Shown here piece by piece: positions 46,049 through 55,643 of a DNA stretch of 64,000 bases. The stretch covers positions 124,001 through 188,000 of the forward strand of contig PHAV01000001.1 in assembly GCA_002841765.1 (NCBI GenBank), written 5' to 3'. The notes beneath the pieces are model-generated. The model was given only the letters and a program-made list of their open reading frames with translations, made no database searches and was not told where the DNA came from. A program made the position numbers and the translations under genes. This DNA comes from Deltaproteobacteria bacterium HGW-Deltaproteobacteria-4 (GTDB taxonomy: Bacteria; Desulfobacterota; Desulfuromonadia; Desulfuromonadales; UBA2197). Numbering within the stretch: position 1 is the first letter of the stretch; every line of letters starts with the position of its first letter.

Positions 46049-47251
46049 TCAGCCGACAGCGCCGGCAAGTTTGAAGATTGGCAGATACATGGCAATGACC
46101 AGTCCCCCGACGACGGTGCCGAGAAAGAGCATGAGGAGCGGCTCCATCATTGCCGTCAGGTTGCCGACGGCATCATCGACTTCATCGTCATAAAAGTCGG
46201 CAATTTTATTGAGCATGGTATCAATCGCTCCGGCCTGCTCACCAACGGCGATCATCTGGCAAACCATCGGCGGGAAGACTCCGGATTTGGTGAGGGGTTC
46301 AGCAATTGTCTTCCCTTCACTGATACTTTGTCGTACCTGATATATAGCTTTTTCAACAGTTCTGTTGCCGGCGGTTTTAGCGACAATTTCGAGTCCGTCA
46401 AGGATCGGTACGCCACTGGAAATCATTGTTCCGAGGGTGCGGGTAAATTTTGCCACCGCAACTTTGCGAATCAATACCCCGACGACCGGCATTTTGAGAG
46501 CATAATGATCGACTAGTTCTCTGCCCTTTGGTGACGCATAGAAACGCTTGCAAAGGAAGATAAAGAGCCAGATGGCGCCGAGAATCACGATAATATATTT
46601 TTTCAGCCCGCGACTCATATTGATGACAATCTGCGTCGGCATTGGCAACGCCTGATTGAAACTTTCAAACATCGATTCGAAAGAAGGAATAACGAAGATG
46701 AGGATGACACCGACGACGACGGAAGCGATGCCGATAATCGTCACCGGGTAGGTCATGGCACTCTTGACCTGTTTTTTTAGTTTCAGGCTCTTTTCAATGT
46801 AGGCGGCGAGACGGTTAAGTATGGTGTCGAGAATACCGCCGACTTCACCGGCAGCGACCAGGTTGACGTAGAGTTCGTCAAAGATTCGCGGATGTTTTCC
46901 CAGCGCTTCAGCAAAGGTTGAGCCTGATTCAACACTCTCCTTGACTTCAAAGAGACATTTTTTGAAGTAGGGGTTGTCCTGCTGTCTGGAGAGGATATCC
47001 AGACATTGCACCAGGGGGAGTCCGGCGTCGATCATCGTACAGAACTGCCGAGTAAAGACCACCAGGTCTTTACTCGAGACCGAGCCTGCGCTGCCGAAGC
47101 TGAACTTCATGGCACTCTTTGGGCGAATACTCGTCACCATGATGCCTTTGCGGCGTAATTCTGCTGAGAGAGCCGCCTCATTCGCTGCCGGAGAGTTCCC
47201 TTTCTGCGTAGCTCCCTGGCGATTTTTCCCTTCCCAGGCATAAGTTGGCAT
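46049..47251 (-). CDS. pilC: Type IV pilus inner-membrane platform protein PilC
   Basis: 400 residues from the ATG giving MPTYAWEGKNRQGATQKG, with AAGGAG seven bases upstream; an earlier in-frame start overlaps pilT. Two GspF-type repeats: TFAEALGKHPRIFDELYVNL-like and TIAEPLTKSGVFPPMVCQMI with a TM block between. PilC connects PilB/PilT to pilin insertion. It follows pilT by 13 bases. Confidence 0.94.
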   Translation of the reverse strand: MPTYAWEGKNRQGATQKGNSPAANEAALSAELRRKGIMVTSIRPKSAMKFSFGSAGSVSSKDLVVFTRQFCTMIDAGLPLVQCLDILSRQQDNPYFKKCLFEVKESVESGSTFAEALGKHPRIFDELYVNLVAAGEVGGILDTILNRLAAYIEKSLKLKKQVKSAMTYPVTIIGIASVVVGVILIFVIPSFESMFESFNQALPMPTQIVINMSRGLKKYIIVILGAIWLFIFLCKRFYASPKGRELVDHYALKMPVVGVLIRKVAVAKFTRTLGTMISSGVPILDGLEIVAKTAGNRTVEKAIYQVRQSISEGKTIAEPLTKSGVFPPMVCQMIAVGEQAGAIDTMLNKIADFYDDEVDDAVGNLTAMMEPLLMLFLGTVVGGLVIAMYLPIFKLAGAVG

Positions 47252-47264
47252 CTTTATCTCCTTC

Positions 47265-48398
47265 TTAACGCAGCGCAGTGCCGGTGGTGCGCCGGAGCGC
47301 CGATGCCGGGTTGGCAATCATCTGTTTGAGCTCGTCAGGGTCTGAAGCGCGTAACAAGGCCATCTCCATGCTGACTTGCTTGGTATGGTAAAGCATGAAG
47401 AGAGACTGCGTGAGCGTTTGCATGCCGAATTTATCCTGCCCCATCTGCATCTGTGAATAGATTTGATGGATCTTGTCATCACGGATCAGAGAGCGGATCG
47501 CCGGGTTGGGAATCATAATTTCAAGGGCAAGGGCCCGTCCCTTGCCGCTGGCTTTGGGGAGAAGGGACTGGGAAAGGACCCCTTCCAAAACGAAGCCGAG
47601 TTGGGTGCGAACCTGTTGCTGCTGATTGGTGGGGAAGACGTCAACGATGCGGTTGATCGTCTGCACGCAGGAGTTGGTGTGCAGCGTGGCAAAACAGAGA
47701 TGTCCGGTCTCGGCAATGGTCAGAGCCGACTCGATCGTCTCAAGGTCTCGTAACTCACCGAGCAGAACTATGTCGGGATCCTGGCGGAGAATCGATTTGA
47801 TCGCTCTTTTAAAGGAGATCGTGTCCGAACCGACTTCTCTTTGATTGACGATACACTTTTTATGGGGATGGATAAACTCGATGGGATCTTCAATGGTCAC
47901 AATATGTTCGCGGCGCTCGGCATTGATCGCATCGATAATCGCTGCCAGTGTCGTTGATTTGCCGCTGCCGGTGGGGCCGGTCACGAGCACCAGTCCCCGC
48001 GGTTTACGGGAGATCTCCTTGCAGATCGGGGGCAGATTCAATTCTTCCATCGTCAATATTTTGTAGGGGATCAGACGAAAGACCCCGGCGACGGCGCCGC
48101 GCTGCAGAAAAATGTTGCCGCGAAAACGGGCAAGACCTTTGACCCCAAAGGAAAGATCGAGTTCGTTCTCTTCCTCGAATTTACGCTTCTGGGCATCGGT
48201 CAGGATACTGTAACAGAGTTGCTTGGTATCGTTCGGCAGGAGTGCCGGCATCTTCATAGGGGTAATGTGACCGTCGATGCGAATCTGTGGAGAAGTGCCG
48301 GTGGTCAGATGTAAATCCGATGAGCCGTTTTCCACCATCGTTTTGAGGAGTTGATGCATATTCAGGCTCGTTGACCCTTGTACTACAGACTCGGACAC
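47265..48398 (-). CDS. pilT: Pilus retraction ATPase PilT
   Basis: 377 residues from ATG 48398; a second ATG 39 bases later (MHQLLKTMVENGSSDLHLT) is also possible. VLVTGPTGSGKSTTLAAIID is Walker A, EDPIEFIH and DIVLLGELRDLETI the Asp and Walker B boxes, HLCFATLHTNS the His box. C-terminal membrane-proximal motif reads LALEIMIPNPAIRSLIR. It powers pilus disassembly. A 72-base gap follows pilB. Confidence 0.95.
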   Translation of the reverse strand: MSESVVQGSTSLNMHQLLKTMVENGSSDLHLTTGTSPQIRIDGHITPMKMPALLPNDTKQLCYSILTDAQKRKFEEENELDLSFGVKGLARFRGNIFLQRGAVAGVFRLIPYKILTMEELNLPPICKEISRKPRGLVLVTGPTGSGKSTTLAAIIDAINAERREHIVTIEDPIEFIHPHKKCIVNQREVGSDTISFKRAIKSILRQDPDIVLLGELRDLETIESALTIAETGHLCFATLHTNSCVQTINRIVDVFPTNQQQQVRTQLGFVLEGVLSQSLLPKASGKGRALALEIMIPNPAIRSLIRDDKIHQIYSQMQMGQDKFGMQTLTQSLFMLYHTKQVSMEMALLRASDPDELKQMIANPASALRRTTGTALR

Positions 48399-48470
48399 GA
48401 TAGGAATTCCTTTATTGGCAGTGCCAACAGTTACAAAACAATTTATGTGAAAATTTATACTGACAAGATT

Positions 48471-50165
48471 TTAATTGTCAGTGACCGTACAGCGTAAGAC
48501 CTCTTCAAAGCTCGTCACCCCTTCGGTCAGCTTGGTCAAAGCGGCCTGGCGCATGGATTTGACCCCCAGGCGCATCGATTCGCGTTTGATATCGGAGGTA
48601 TTGGCGCCGGACAGGATCATTTCGCGAATCGATTCGAGCATCGGCATAACCTGATAGAAACCGACCCGGCCCTTGTAGCCGGTGTTGTTACAGGTCGGGC
48701 ACCCGGTCCCTTTATAGCAAATGATCTTGTCGATCTCATCTTCGGGAAGTTCTGCTTGCAGCAATGCCTGTCTCGGTATCACTTCCGGTTGCTTGCATTC
48801 ACCACAGACCCGCCGCCCCAGGCGTTGGGCGGTAATAAGGTTGACCGCTGAAGCAACCAGAAAGGGTTCAATCCCCATGTTGAGAAGACGGTTGATTGTT
48901 GCCGGTGCATCGTTGGTATGAAGTGTCGACAGGACCAGGTGTCCGGTCAGGGCCGCCTTAACCCCGATTTCAGCAGTTTCAAAGTCACGAATCTCGCCGA
49001 TCATGATGATATCCGGGTCTTGCCGGAGAAAGGCGCGCAGCGCCGACGCAAAGTTGAGGCCGACAGCTTCATTCATCTGTACCTGGTTGATGCCGGCAAA
49101 GTTGAATTCGACCGGATCTTCAGCAGTACAGATATTTTCCGTGACTTTGTTCAGCTCGGAAAGGGCCGAATAGAGGGAGACAGTCTTTCCTGAACCGGTG
49201 GGACCGGTGACCAGAACCATGCCGAAAGGCTTGTGGATCTCTTTTTTGAACCATTCAAGGGATTGGGCTTCGTAGCCAAGCTTGGTCATGTCGAGCTGCA
49301 GGTTTGACTTGTCGAGGAGTCGGCAACAGATCTTTTCACCAAAGAGGGTTGGCAGACAATTGACGCGATAATCCATCTCTCCACCGCGAGGGAGCTTGAT
49401 CTTGATGCGGCCGTCCTGCGGCAGGCGGCGTTCGGCAATGTCCATTTCCGCCATGATTTTGACGCGGGAGGTAATGGCGTTTTTAAGCTTCATCGGCGGC
49501 TTCATGACTTCATAAAGGACGCCGTCGATGCGGTAACGGACGCGAAAGGAGAGCTCGTACGGCTCAATATGAATATCCGAAGCTTTGCGCTTGATGGCAT
49601 CGGTGAGAATCAGATTAACCAGCTTGACGACGGGCGCTTCTTCGGCAGAAGACTCTAAAGCGTGAGTATCAACTTCCGACTCTTCGACGACCTCAAGATC
49701 AATATCGTCCATCATCATCGCTTCGTTGAAGGAAGCACTCTGATCGTAATACTGGTCAAGGCCGACCTTGATCGAAGCATCAGAAGCAACAACCACCTCG
49801 ACTGTGTAGCCGGTGCGGAAGCGCAGATCGTCGATGGCATTGATGTCGGAAGGATCGCTCATGGCGATAATCAGGGTCGCGCCCGTGCGATTAATCGGAA
49901 TGAGGTTGTATTTTTGCGCAATCTCTGCGGGGACGAGTTTGATGACGGCGGGGTCGATTTCAAATTCACTGAGATTGATCGACGGGACACTATATTGCTG
50001 GGAAAGGAAAGAGGTGAAGGTTTCCTCTTTTATGAAGCCGAGACCAACCAATACCGCACCGAGGCGACCACCATTTGCCTTCTGATCCTCAAGGGCTTTG
50101 GCGAGCTGGATGTCCGTGATCAGTTGTTTGCGAACCAGCAGTTCGCCGAGTCGATTCTTTGCCAT
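48471..50165 (-). CDS. pilB: Pilus extension ATPase PilB
   Basis: 564 residues. N-terminal GspII_E domain (LGELLVRKQLITDIQLAKALE), VLVTGPTGSGKTVSLYSAL (Walker A), DPDIIMIGEIRDFETAEI (Walker B), HLVLSTLHTND (His box) and a zinc site, CGECKQ with GCPTCNNTGYKGR. It drives pilus assembly. It is the first gene of pilB-pilT-pilC-pilS and has its own likely promoter. Confidence 0.95.
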   Translation of the reverse strand: MAKNRLGELLVRKQLITDIQLAKALEDQKANGGRLGAVLVGLGFIKEETFTSFLSQQYSVPSINLSEFEIDPAVIKLVPAEIAQKYNLIPINRTGATLIIAMSDPSDINAIDDLRFRTGYTVEVVVASDASIKVGLDQYYDQSASFNEAMMMDDIDLEVVEESEVDTHALESSAEEAPVVKLVNLILTDAIKRKASDIHIEPYELSFRVRYRIDGVLYEVMKPPMKLKNAITSRVKIMAEMDIAERRLPQDGRIKIKLPRGGEMDYRVNCLPTLFGEKICCRLLDKSNLQLDMTKLGYEAQSLEWFKKEIHKPFGMVLVTGPTGSGKTVSLYSALSELNKVTENICTAEDPVEFNFAGINQVQMNEAVGLNFASALRAFLRQDPDIIMIGEIRDFETAEIGVKAALTGHLVLSTLHTNDAPATINRLLNMGIEPFLVASAVNLITAQRLGRRVCGECKQPEVIPRQALLQAELPEDEIDKIICYKGTGCPTCNNTGYKGRVGFYQVMPMLESIREMILSGANTSDIKRESMRLGVKSMRQAALTKLTEGVTSFEEVLRCTVTDN

Positions 50166-50198
50166 AGTTCCCCGTGTGGTCAGATTAAGCCGCGTTGT

Positions 50199-50227
50199 AT
50201 AGTATCGACTCGGGGGGAGAGGGTCAA
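50199..50227 (-). promoter_or_regulatory. Candidate sigma-70 promoter of pilB
   Basis: On the minus strand TTGACC (50227-50222), a 17-base spacer and TACTAT (50204-50199), 34 bases before the pilB start. No -24/-12 sigma-54 pattern was seen for this operon. Confidence 0.55.
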
Positions 50228-50264
50228 GCCAAAAAAAGAAATTTTCCCTTGTAGATTGAGAGAG

Positions 50265-51119
50265 TTAAAAATTTAAAGCGGCCTTCATCACCCCGCCGGG
50301 AGGGACCAGCCCTGTCCAGAGAGAAAAGGCGGCTTCACCTTGCGCAATCAGCATGCTGCGACCATCAGCGGCGCGGTGACCGGCGCTTTCTCCCTGGCGG
50401 ACTAACGGCGTACTCGCCGTTGTCCGGCTGTAGACCATATCAAAGATCAGGGCTGAAGGTTTCAGGCCGGCAATGATGGCAGACGGGAAGGATTCTCCGG
50501 CTAAACCGAGCGCTGAGGTATTGACGAGGAGGTCGGCCCGGCCGAGAAAATCGCCGGTATGGAGGGCATCAAGGCTGGTTGCCATCATCTGGCAGGCAGG
50601 AAATTCCGTGCAACAGCTCGCGATCAAGTCGACCGCCCGATCGGGAGTCCGATTTGCAACGACAACCGTTGTCGCGCCGGCTTGCGCCAAAGCAATAAGG
50701 GCGGCCCGCGCTGCGCCGCCGGCACCGATTAGCAGCACTTCTTTGTGCAAGGGTGAAAAGTCAAGGGTGTCGCGTAACGCCTGCAAGAAACCGGGGGCAT
50801 CGGTATTGTAGCCGATCAGGCGCCCCTCGCGATTAACGACAGTATTGACAGCGCCGATGCGTTGCGCCGCCGGATCGATTTCGTCCAGCAAGGGGATGAT
50901 GCGCTCTTTGTGCGGGACAGTCACACTGAGTCCTGCAATTTGGAGCGCCCGCACTCCGGCTACCGCCGTGGCAAGCTGCTCAGGGACAACATGAAAAGGG
51001 ACATAAATGCCGTTGATTCCCACAGCGGTGAGGGCGGCATTGTGCAATTGCGGCGACAAGGAGTGGGAAACCGGGTCACCGAGGATTGCAAAGACCTTGG
51101 TTGTGCCTTGAACAATCAT
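50265..51119 (-). CDS. aroE: Shikimate dehydrogenase
   Basis: 284 residues. FAILGDPVSHSLSPQLHNAA, SVTVPHKERIIPLLDE (catalytic Lys) and NTVVNREGRLIGYNTDAPGF are AroE motifs, with VLLIGAGGAARAALIAL for NADP binding and RQGESAGHRAADGRSMLIAQ near the end. It reduces 3-dehydroshikimate with NADPH. It begins one base after the ribF stop and lies upstream of pilB as in related genomes. Confidence 0.94.
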   Translation of the reverse strand: MIVQGTTKVFAILGDPVSHSLSPQLHNAALTAVGINGIYVPFHVVPEQLATAVAGVRALQIAGLSVTVPHKERIIPLLDEIDPAAQRIGAVNTVVNREGRLIGYNTDAPGFLQALRDTLDFSPLHKEVLLIGAGGAARAALIALAQAGATTVVVANRTPDRAVDLIASCCTEFPACQMMATSLDALHTGDFLGRADLLVNTSALGLAGESFPSAIIAGLKPSALIFDMVYSRTTASTPLVRQGESAGHRAADGRSMLIAQGEAAFSLWTGLVPPGGVMKAALNF

Positions 51120-52088
51120 TTAGTTCTCTCCTTGTTCGGAATCTTCCTGATATTCAATCACCTGCGCGTGGCAAAGGATTTGCCGGGCACGGATGATGTC
51201 GCACTGAATGGCCGCACAGAGTTCGGGGACGCCGGCAAAGCGCATTTCCTCCCGTAAACGTTGCACAAAGTAGAAGCGTAAAGTTTCACCGTAAAGATTC
51301 GGTTGTCCATCGAGGAGGTGGACCTCCACAGTCAGTTCATTTTCACCAAAGGTCGGGTTTTTGCCGATGTTGGCGACGCCGTCGAGCAGCGCCGCCCCGT
51401 GCTGGACTTTGACGGCATAAACCCCTGCTTTGGGGAGAAGTTCCTTCCCTGTGTGCAGGTTGGCAGTCGGGAAGCCGAGTTTCCGGCCCCGGCCGGCGCC
51501 ATGGATGACCTCTCCTTCCAGGGTAAAGTGCCGGCCGAGAAGTGATGCCGCCGATTCCACGTCCCCCTCGAGCAGAAGTTGACGGATTCGTGTCGAGCTG
51601 TAGACATCCTGATTTTGCTTGATCGGCGGCAGGACTTCGACGGTGAAGCCGTAGCGTTCGCCGCAATCCTGCAAAAAAATCGCGTCCCCCTGCCGGTCAC
51701 GACCGAATGCGTAATCGTAGCCGACAATCAAGTGCTTGAGACCCAGGGAACCCAGGAGGATCTCGGTGACAAAGGTGGTTGCCGGCAGCGCTGCCAGGGT
51801 GGCCGTAAAGGGGAGGCAGACGAGGAGGTCGATACAAGACGCCGCAATCAGCCGTTCCCGCTCCGCATAGGTATCGATCAACAACGGGGCCCGCTCCGGG
51901 GCAAGGAGCTTCAGGGGATGGGGATTGAAGGTAATGACCGTTGCCGTCCCCTGTGCCTGCCGCGCTTCGGCAACGACCCTGCGAAAGATGGCGCGATGGC
52001 CGAGATGGACACCGTCAAAATTGCCGATGGTGGCAACGGTATGCCGCGGGACAGCCGTCAATTCCTGGAGGTCGTGAATGATTCTCAT
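51120..52088 (-). CDS. ribF: Bifunctional riboflavin kinase/FAD synthetase
   Basis: 322 residues. VATIGNFDGVHLGHRAIFR is the adenylyltransferase ATP motif, VGYDYAFGRDRQGD and VYSSTRIRQLLLEGD follow, and GRKLGFPTANLHT opens the kinase domain. It makes FMN and FAD. Start overlaps the RNase R stop (ATGA); adjacent to aroE. Confidence 0.94.
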   Translation of the reverse strand: MRIIHDLQELTAVPRHTVATIGNFDGVHLGHRAIFRRVVAEARQAQGTATVITFNPHPLKLLAPERAPLLIDTYAERERLIAASCIDLLVCLPFTATLAALPATTFVTEILLGSLGLKHLIVGYDYAFGRDRQGDAIFLQDCGERYGFTVEVLPPIKQNQDVYSSTRIRQLLLEGDVESAASLLGRHFTLEGEVIHGAGRGRKLGFPTANLHTGKELLPKAGVYAVKVQHGAALLDGVANIGKNPTFGENELTVEVHLLDGQPNLYGETLRFYFVQRLREEMRFAGVPELCAAIQCDIIRARQILCHAQVIEYQEDSEQGEN

Positions 52089-54331
52089 CTTCTTTTACGT
52101 GATCTTCCCGGACGCTGTTGCTGGCGTTGGGGCGGGGCGACAATGGGGGGGGACATATCGACCGGGGAAAAATCGATCTCACGCCAGTCGGGATTGACGC
52201 GCAGCAGTTTGACGCGCATAGCTTCGCCGACGCGCCAGATCTTGCGGCGGCGCTGCCCGGTCAGGGTCTGGTGGAGGGGGTCGAACTCATAAAAATCATC
52301 GGTGAGAGTGGCAATCGCGACCAAACCTTCGACAAACCACTGATCAAGTTCGACAAAGAGACCGTAGGACTGCACGCCGGCAACGATGCCGTCGAACTCT
52401 TCACCGATCTTATCCGCCATAAAGCGACATTTGTAGAGATTGACCATTTCCCGTTCCGCATCGGTAGCGCGCCGTTCCAGCTTCGACAAAGCCTCGCCGA
52501 GGGGGAGAAATTCTTTCTGCCATTCCTGGCGCTGGCGGGGTTCGATCCCGGTTGCTGACTCCAGCAGTTGACAAAGGACGCGATGAACGACCAGGTCGGG
52601 ATAACGGCGGATCGGCGAGGTGAAGTGACAATAGTGGCTGGCAGCGAGGCCGAAGTGACCGGCATTCTCCGCGGCATAACGGGCTTGCTTCATGCTGCGC
52701 AGCACGAGTTGATGAATCGCCCGTCCTTCCGGCGCCGCCGCCGTGGCGGCGAGAAGTTCCTGCAGGGCGCGGGGCAGGGATGCTTCCGCGCCGCCGGCAA
52801 AACCATAACCGAGGGGGGCGGTAAATTCCTGGAGTTCGAGCATCTTCTCCAGCTCCGGCTCTTCGTGGATGCGGTAGAGAAAGGGGATTTCTTTATTGGT
52901 GAGGAAGTCGGCGACTGCTTCGTTGGCCGCAAGCATGAACTCTTCGATGAGCTTATGCGCTTCATTGCGTTCGCGGCGGATAATATCTTCCGGTTTGCCG
53001 CGCAGGTTGACGATAATCTCCGCTTCAGGGAGATCGAAATCGATACTCCCCCGCGCTGTCCGCATCGCTGTCAGGCGTGTCGAAAGCTCCACCATCACCT
53101 GCGTCTGCGCCAGGAGATCGACCGGCGCTTCTGCCCCGGCCGCGGCATCGCTGAGCCAGGCATAGACCTGCTCATAGGTAAGGCGGGCGCGACTGCGGAT
53201 CACCGCCCGATAGAAGCGGGAGTCGAGTCTCTCCCCTTCCGGAGAAAAGAGGATCTCCGCTACCACCGCCAAGCGGTCGACGTCCGCTTGCAGGGAGCAG
53301 ATGCCGTTACTGAGATGCTCCGGCAGCATAGGCAGGGCACGATCGGGAAAGTAGACGCTGGTGCCGCGCTGGAGCGCTTCCTGGTCGATGACGTCACCAG
53401 AGCGCACATAATGACCGACATCCGCAATCGCCACCCAGAGGCGGAATCGCCCGTCCGCTTCGCGCTGGACCGCCACGGCATCGTCAAAATCCCGGGCACT
53501 GGCGCCGTCGATCGTCACCAGGGAGAGTTCGCGTAGATCAACCCGGCCACTGATCTCGCTCGGGAGGACGGCAGCGGGGATGGCGTTGGCCGCGTGCATG
53601 ACGGTTTCGGGAAAGGTGGTGGGGAGATGGTACTTGTAAGCGATGGTGGCGACATCGACGGCCGGATCGTCGGCGGTGCCGAGGATGGAGCTGATCTTTC
53701 CGGTCAGGGCGCCGCTGTGGCTGACCTTGCTGCTGATGCGGGCGATGGCGACCTGGCCGGGAAGGATGCCGTTTTCATCCTCTTTTGCGATCAACAGGGG
53801 CGGGGCAAAACGCGGGACGATCGGCAGTAAGCGACCACTCGGGGTGCCGGCAACAAAACGGCCGAGAATTTCGGAGCGGCTCCGTTCGACGATGCTGATG
53901 ACCCGTCCGTCCGGGCGGGCGTCAGCACGGTCACGGCGTTTTTCAATCAGGGTCGTGACCCGGTCACCGTCCATCGCACCGGCGAGGTTTCTGGCGGCGA
54001 CAAAGATGTCATCGCTCCCTTCCGGCCCGCTGACAAAGCCATAACCGCCGCGTTGGACGCGGATAGGGCCGGTGACGATCCGTTTATTCCAGGGGAAGGT
54101 GTAGCGCCGGTCTTTGCGCTGTTCAAGAATCTCCTCCCCGACCCAACGATCGAGAGCCCGCAGCGTTGCCTGGCGGGCGGCGCGATCAAGAAGGGGGAAA
54201 GCATCAAGGATTTCGCGCCCGCTCAGCGACCGGGCCGGCGCGCGTTGCAGCAGAGTGAGGATCTCTGCCATCGGGACGACACTTTCCCCTTCGAGCTCGC
54301 GATGATGCGGGGCGTTGCGGTTCCGCTTCAA
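52085..54331 (-). CDS. rnr: Ribonuclease R
   Basis: 748 residues. N-terminal winged-helix and cold-shock-like domains (RVQRGGYGFVSGPEGSDDIF), RNB catalytic domain with VTIDGASARDFDDAVAVQR (metal-binding Asp series), HYCHFTSPIRRYPDLVVHR, and a C-terminal S1 domain (GIVAGVQSYGLFVELDQWFV). The end is basic (QRPGRSRKRR). It is a 3'-5' exoribonuclease that degrades structured RNA. It overlaps the actin-like gene and ribF by four bases each. Confidence 0.93.
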   Translation of the reverse strand: MKRNRNAPHHRELEGESVVPMAEILTLLQRAPARSLSGREILDAFPLLDRAARQATLRALDRWVGEEILEQRKDRRYTFPWNKRIVTGPIRVQRGGYGFVSGPEGSDDIFVAARNLAGAMDGDRVTTLIEKRRDRADARPDGRVISIVERSRSEILGRFVAGTPSGRLLPIVPRFAPPLLIAKEDENGILPGQVAIARISSKVSHSGALTGKISSILGTADDPAVDVATIAYKYHLPTTFPETVMHAANAIPAAVLPSEISGRVDLRELSLVTIDGASARDFDDAVAVQREADGRFRLWVAIADVGHYVRSGDVIDQEALQRGTSVYFPDRALPMLPEHLSNGICSLQADVDRLAVVAEILFSPEGERLDSRFYRAVIRSRARLTYEQVYAWLSDAAAGAEAPVDLLAQTQVMVELSTRLTAMRTARGSIDFDLPEAEIIVNLRGKPEDIIRRERNEAHKLIEEFMLAANEAVADFLTNKEIPFLYRIHEEPELEKMLELQEFTAPLGYGFAGGAEASLPRALQELLAATAAAPEGRAIHQLVLRSMKQARYAAENAGHFGLAASHYCHFTSPIRRYPDLVVHRVLCQLLESATGIEPRQRQEWQKEFLPLGEALSKLERRATDAEREMVNLYKCRFMADKIGEEFDGIVAGVQSYGLFVELDQWFVEGLVAIATLTDDFYEFDPLHQTLTGQRRRKIWRVGEAMRVKLLRVNPDWREIDFSPVDMSPPIVAPPQRQQQRPGRSRKRR

Positions 54332-55380
54332 GGATTGCCTGCCGACGGTGCCGACGGGCCAGGGATCACCCCTTTTGCCCAGAGATGTTTACCGAACTTC
54401 CAGTAACCGCCTACGTTGCAGAGGCGGGCATCGCTGGCGGCATCGACGACCACCACCTGGCCGTTAATCAGCGGTTGCAGATATTTGGCGAGAACAACGC
54501 CGCCACCGCCGGTCAGGACGATGGTATCCATATCCCAATCGTCGGCCCAGAGCCGGTCAATTTCGTTGGCGACCGAACTGGCGAGTTGGCCAAAGACCTG
54601 TTCGGTCAAAGATTTTAGTTCGTATTCTTTACCACGGATACGGATCGAGCCGCGATCTACCGCTTCATGCAGGCGATAAAGCTCGATATTCACCCCGCTC
54701 TTTTCCCTCAGTTTGGTGGCAATGATGTTGAAAGCCCGGGCAATCCCTGAATCAGTGGTGCGGCTCCCCCTTTCTGAATAGCGCATCTTGTCTGAAACCG
54801 TATAGTCCGAGGTACGAAAACCGATATCGACGATGCCGATCTTCTCTTTGACCAATCGTTTGTCGCCGACCTCGCCGAGATCGTTGAGCATGAGATTGAA
54901 GAGGGAACCAAAGGGCTGGGGGATGACTTTTACTTTATTGATTTTGATCGATTTTTCTTCCCGCTTGCCGTTACCGTCAGTCAAAAAGACCCGATGCTCG
55001 CCGCTCAGTAAGGTCGCCAGTTCATCCTTGTACTGTTTGTAGTAACCGATCGGCAGTCCGGTCACGAGATTGACCGGGATAAAACCGTTCACCAGTCGGG
55101 CCGCTGCCGCCAGGGCCAGGTATTTGATGAAACGGGAGACAAATTGCTCCTGATCCAGGGTGAAAAAGCGGACATTGCTTTGCCGTTCGGCCAAATCGCC
55201 GATAAAGAGCGAGCGGCCGTCGATTTCAAGCTGCATGTGCTCATCCGCAGGGGCATCAAGGATCGATCCCTGAAACTGCAAATCGGTCGCTTCGCCGAGG
55301 ACCGACTTAAAGATGACGGACCGATTGCCGTCTGTGGCTTTGGTAAAGCCGAAACCGATATCAATGGCAAGAATATCCAT
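54328..55380 (-). CDS. ParM/StbA-like actin-fold ATPase
   Basis: 350 residues. IDIGFGFTKATDG is phosphate loop 1, GIVDIGFRTSDYTV phosphate loop 2, and DTIVLTGGGGVVLAKYL the adenosine motif of the actin/Hsp70 fold. It resembles the ParM/Alp branch, which builds filaments that move plasmids, though here it is chromosomal and no ParR-like gene follows. AAGGAG precedes the ATG. Its stop overlaps the RNase R start. Upstream lie an 18-bp palindrome and two arrays of phased 5-bp motifs. Function unknown. Confidence 0.85.
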   Translation of the reverse strand: MDILAIDIGFGFTKATDGNRSVIFKSVLGEATDLQFQGSILDAPADEHMQLEIDGRSLFIGDLAERQSNVRFFTLDQEQFVSRFIKYLALAAAARLVNGFIPVNLVTGLPIGYYKQYKDELATLLSGEHRVFLTDGNGKREEKSIKINKVKVIPQPFGSLFNLMLNDLGEVGDKRLVKEKIGIVDIGFRTSDYTVSDKMRYSERGSRTTDSGIARAFNIIATKLREKSGVNIELYRLHEAVDRGSIRIRGKEYELKSLTEQVFGQLASSVANEIDRLWADDWDMDTIVLTGGGGVVLAKYLQPLINGQVVVVDAASDARLCNVGGYWKFGKHLWAKGVIPGPSAPSAGNP

Positions 55381-55399
55381 AAATAACTCCTTGTTATGA

Positions 55400-55417
55400 G
55401 GCGCCGCATGCGGCGCC
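55400..55417. promoter_or_regulatory. 18-bp perfect palindrome in actin gene leader
   Basis: GGCGCCGCATGCGGCGCC, 20 bases upstream of the actin-like start. Could form a leader hairpin close to the ribosome site or be an operator. Confidence 0.45.
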
Positions 55418-55484
55418 CGCTTATGTTCGTCTGAACGTCCCCTAAGCCGGACAAGCCGGAACCAAACAGGAAAAACAAAGACAA

Positions 55485-55589
55485 TTTCACACGGATCAAA
55501 TCGGATAACTTCGGATAAAAGCGGATGATACCTTTTTTTCTGTTCAATCAGATTTTTATCAGATTCTATCCGAAGTTATCCGTGTGAAA
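55485..55589. repeat. Inverted arrays of helically phased CGGAT motifs
   Basis: CGGAT begins at 55492, 55502, 55512 and 55522, exactly 10 bases apart. On the other side ATC(A/C)G begins at 55547, 55558, 55568 and 55578. The two halves are inverted (TTTCACACGGAT against ATCCGTGTGAAA) around a 20-base T-rich core. It lies 105 bases upstream of the actin-like start. It may instead be a dispersed palindromic repeat. Confidence 0.75.
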
Positions 55590-55643
55590 CGGTTTTGCTT
55601 TTCCAGCTTTACTCACAAATGTAAAGACTTAAATCATAAGAGA

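Noticed and set aside
48400-48470. Sigma-54 promoter before pilT
   Set aside because: TTGGCACTGCCAA on the minus strand contains TGGCAC but no TTGC at the required ten-base spacing; it is a short palindrome.
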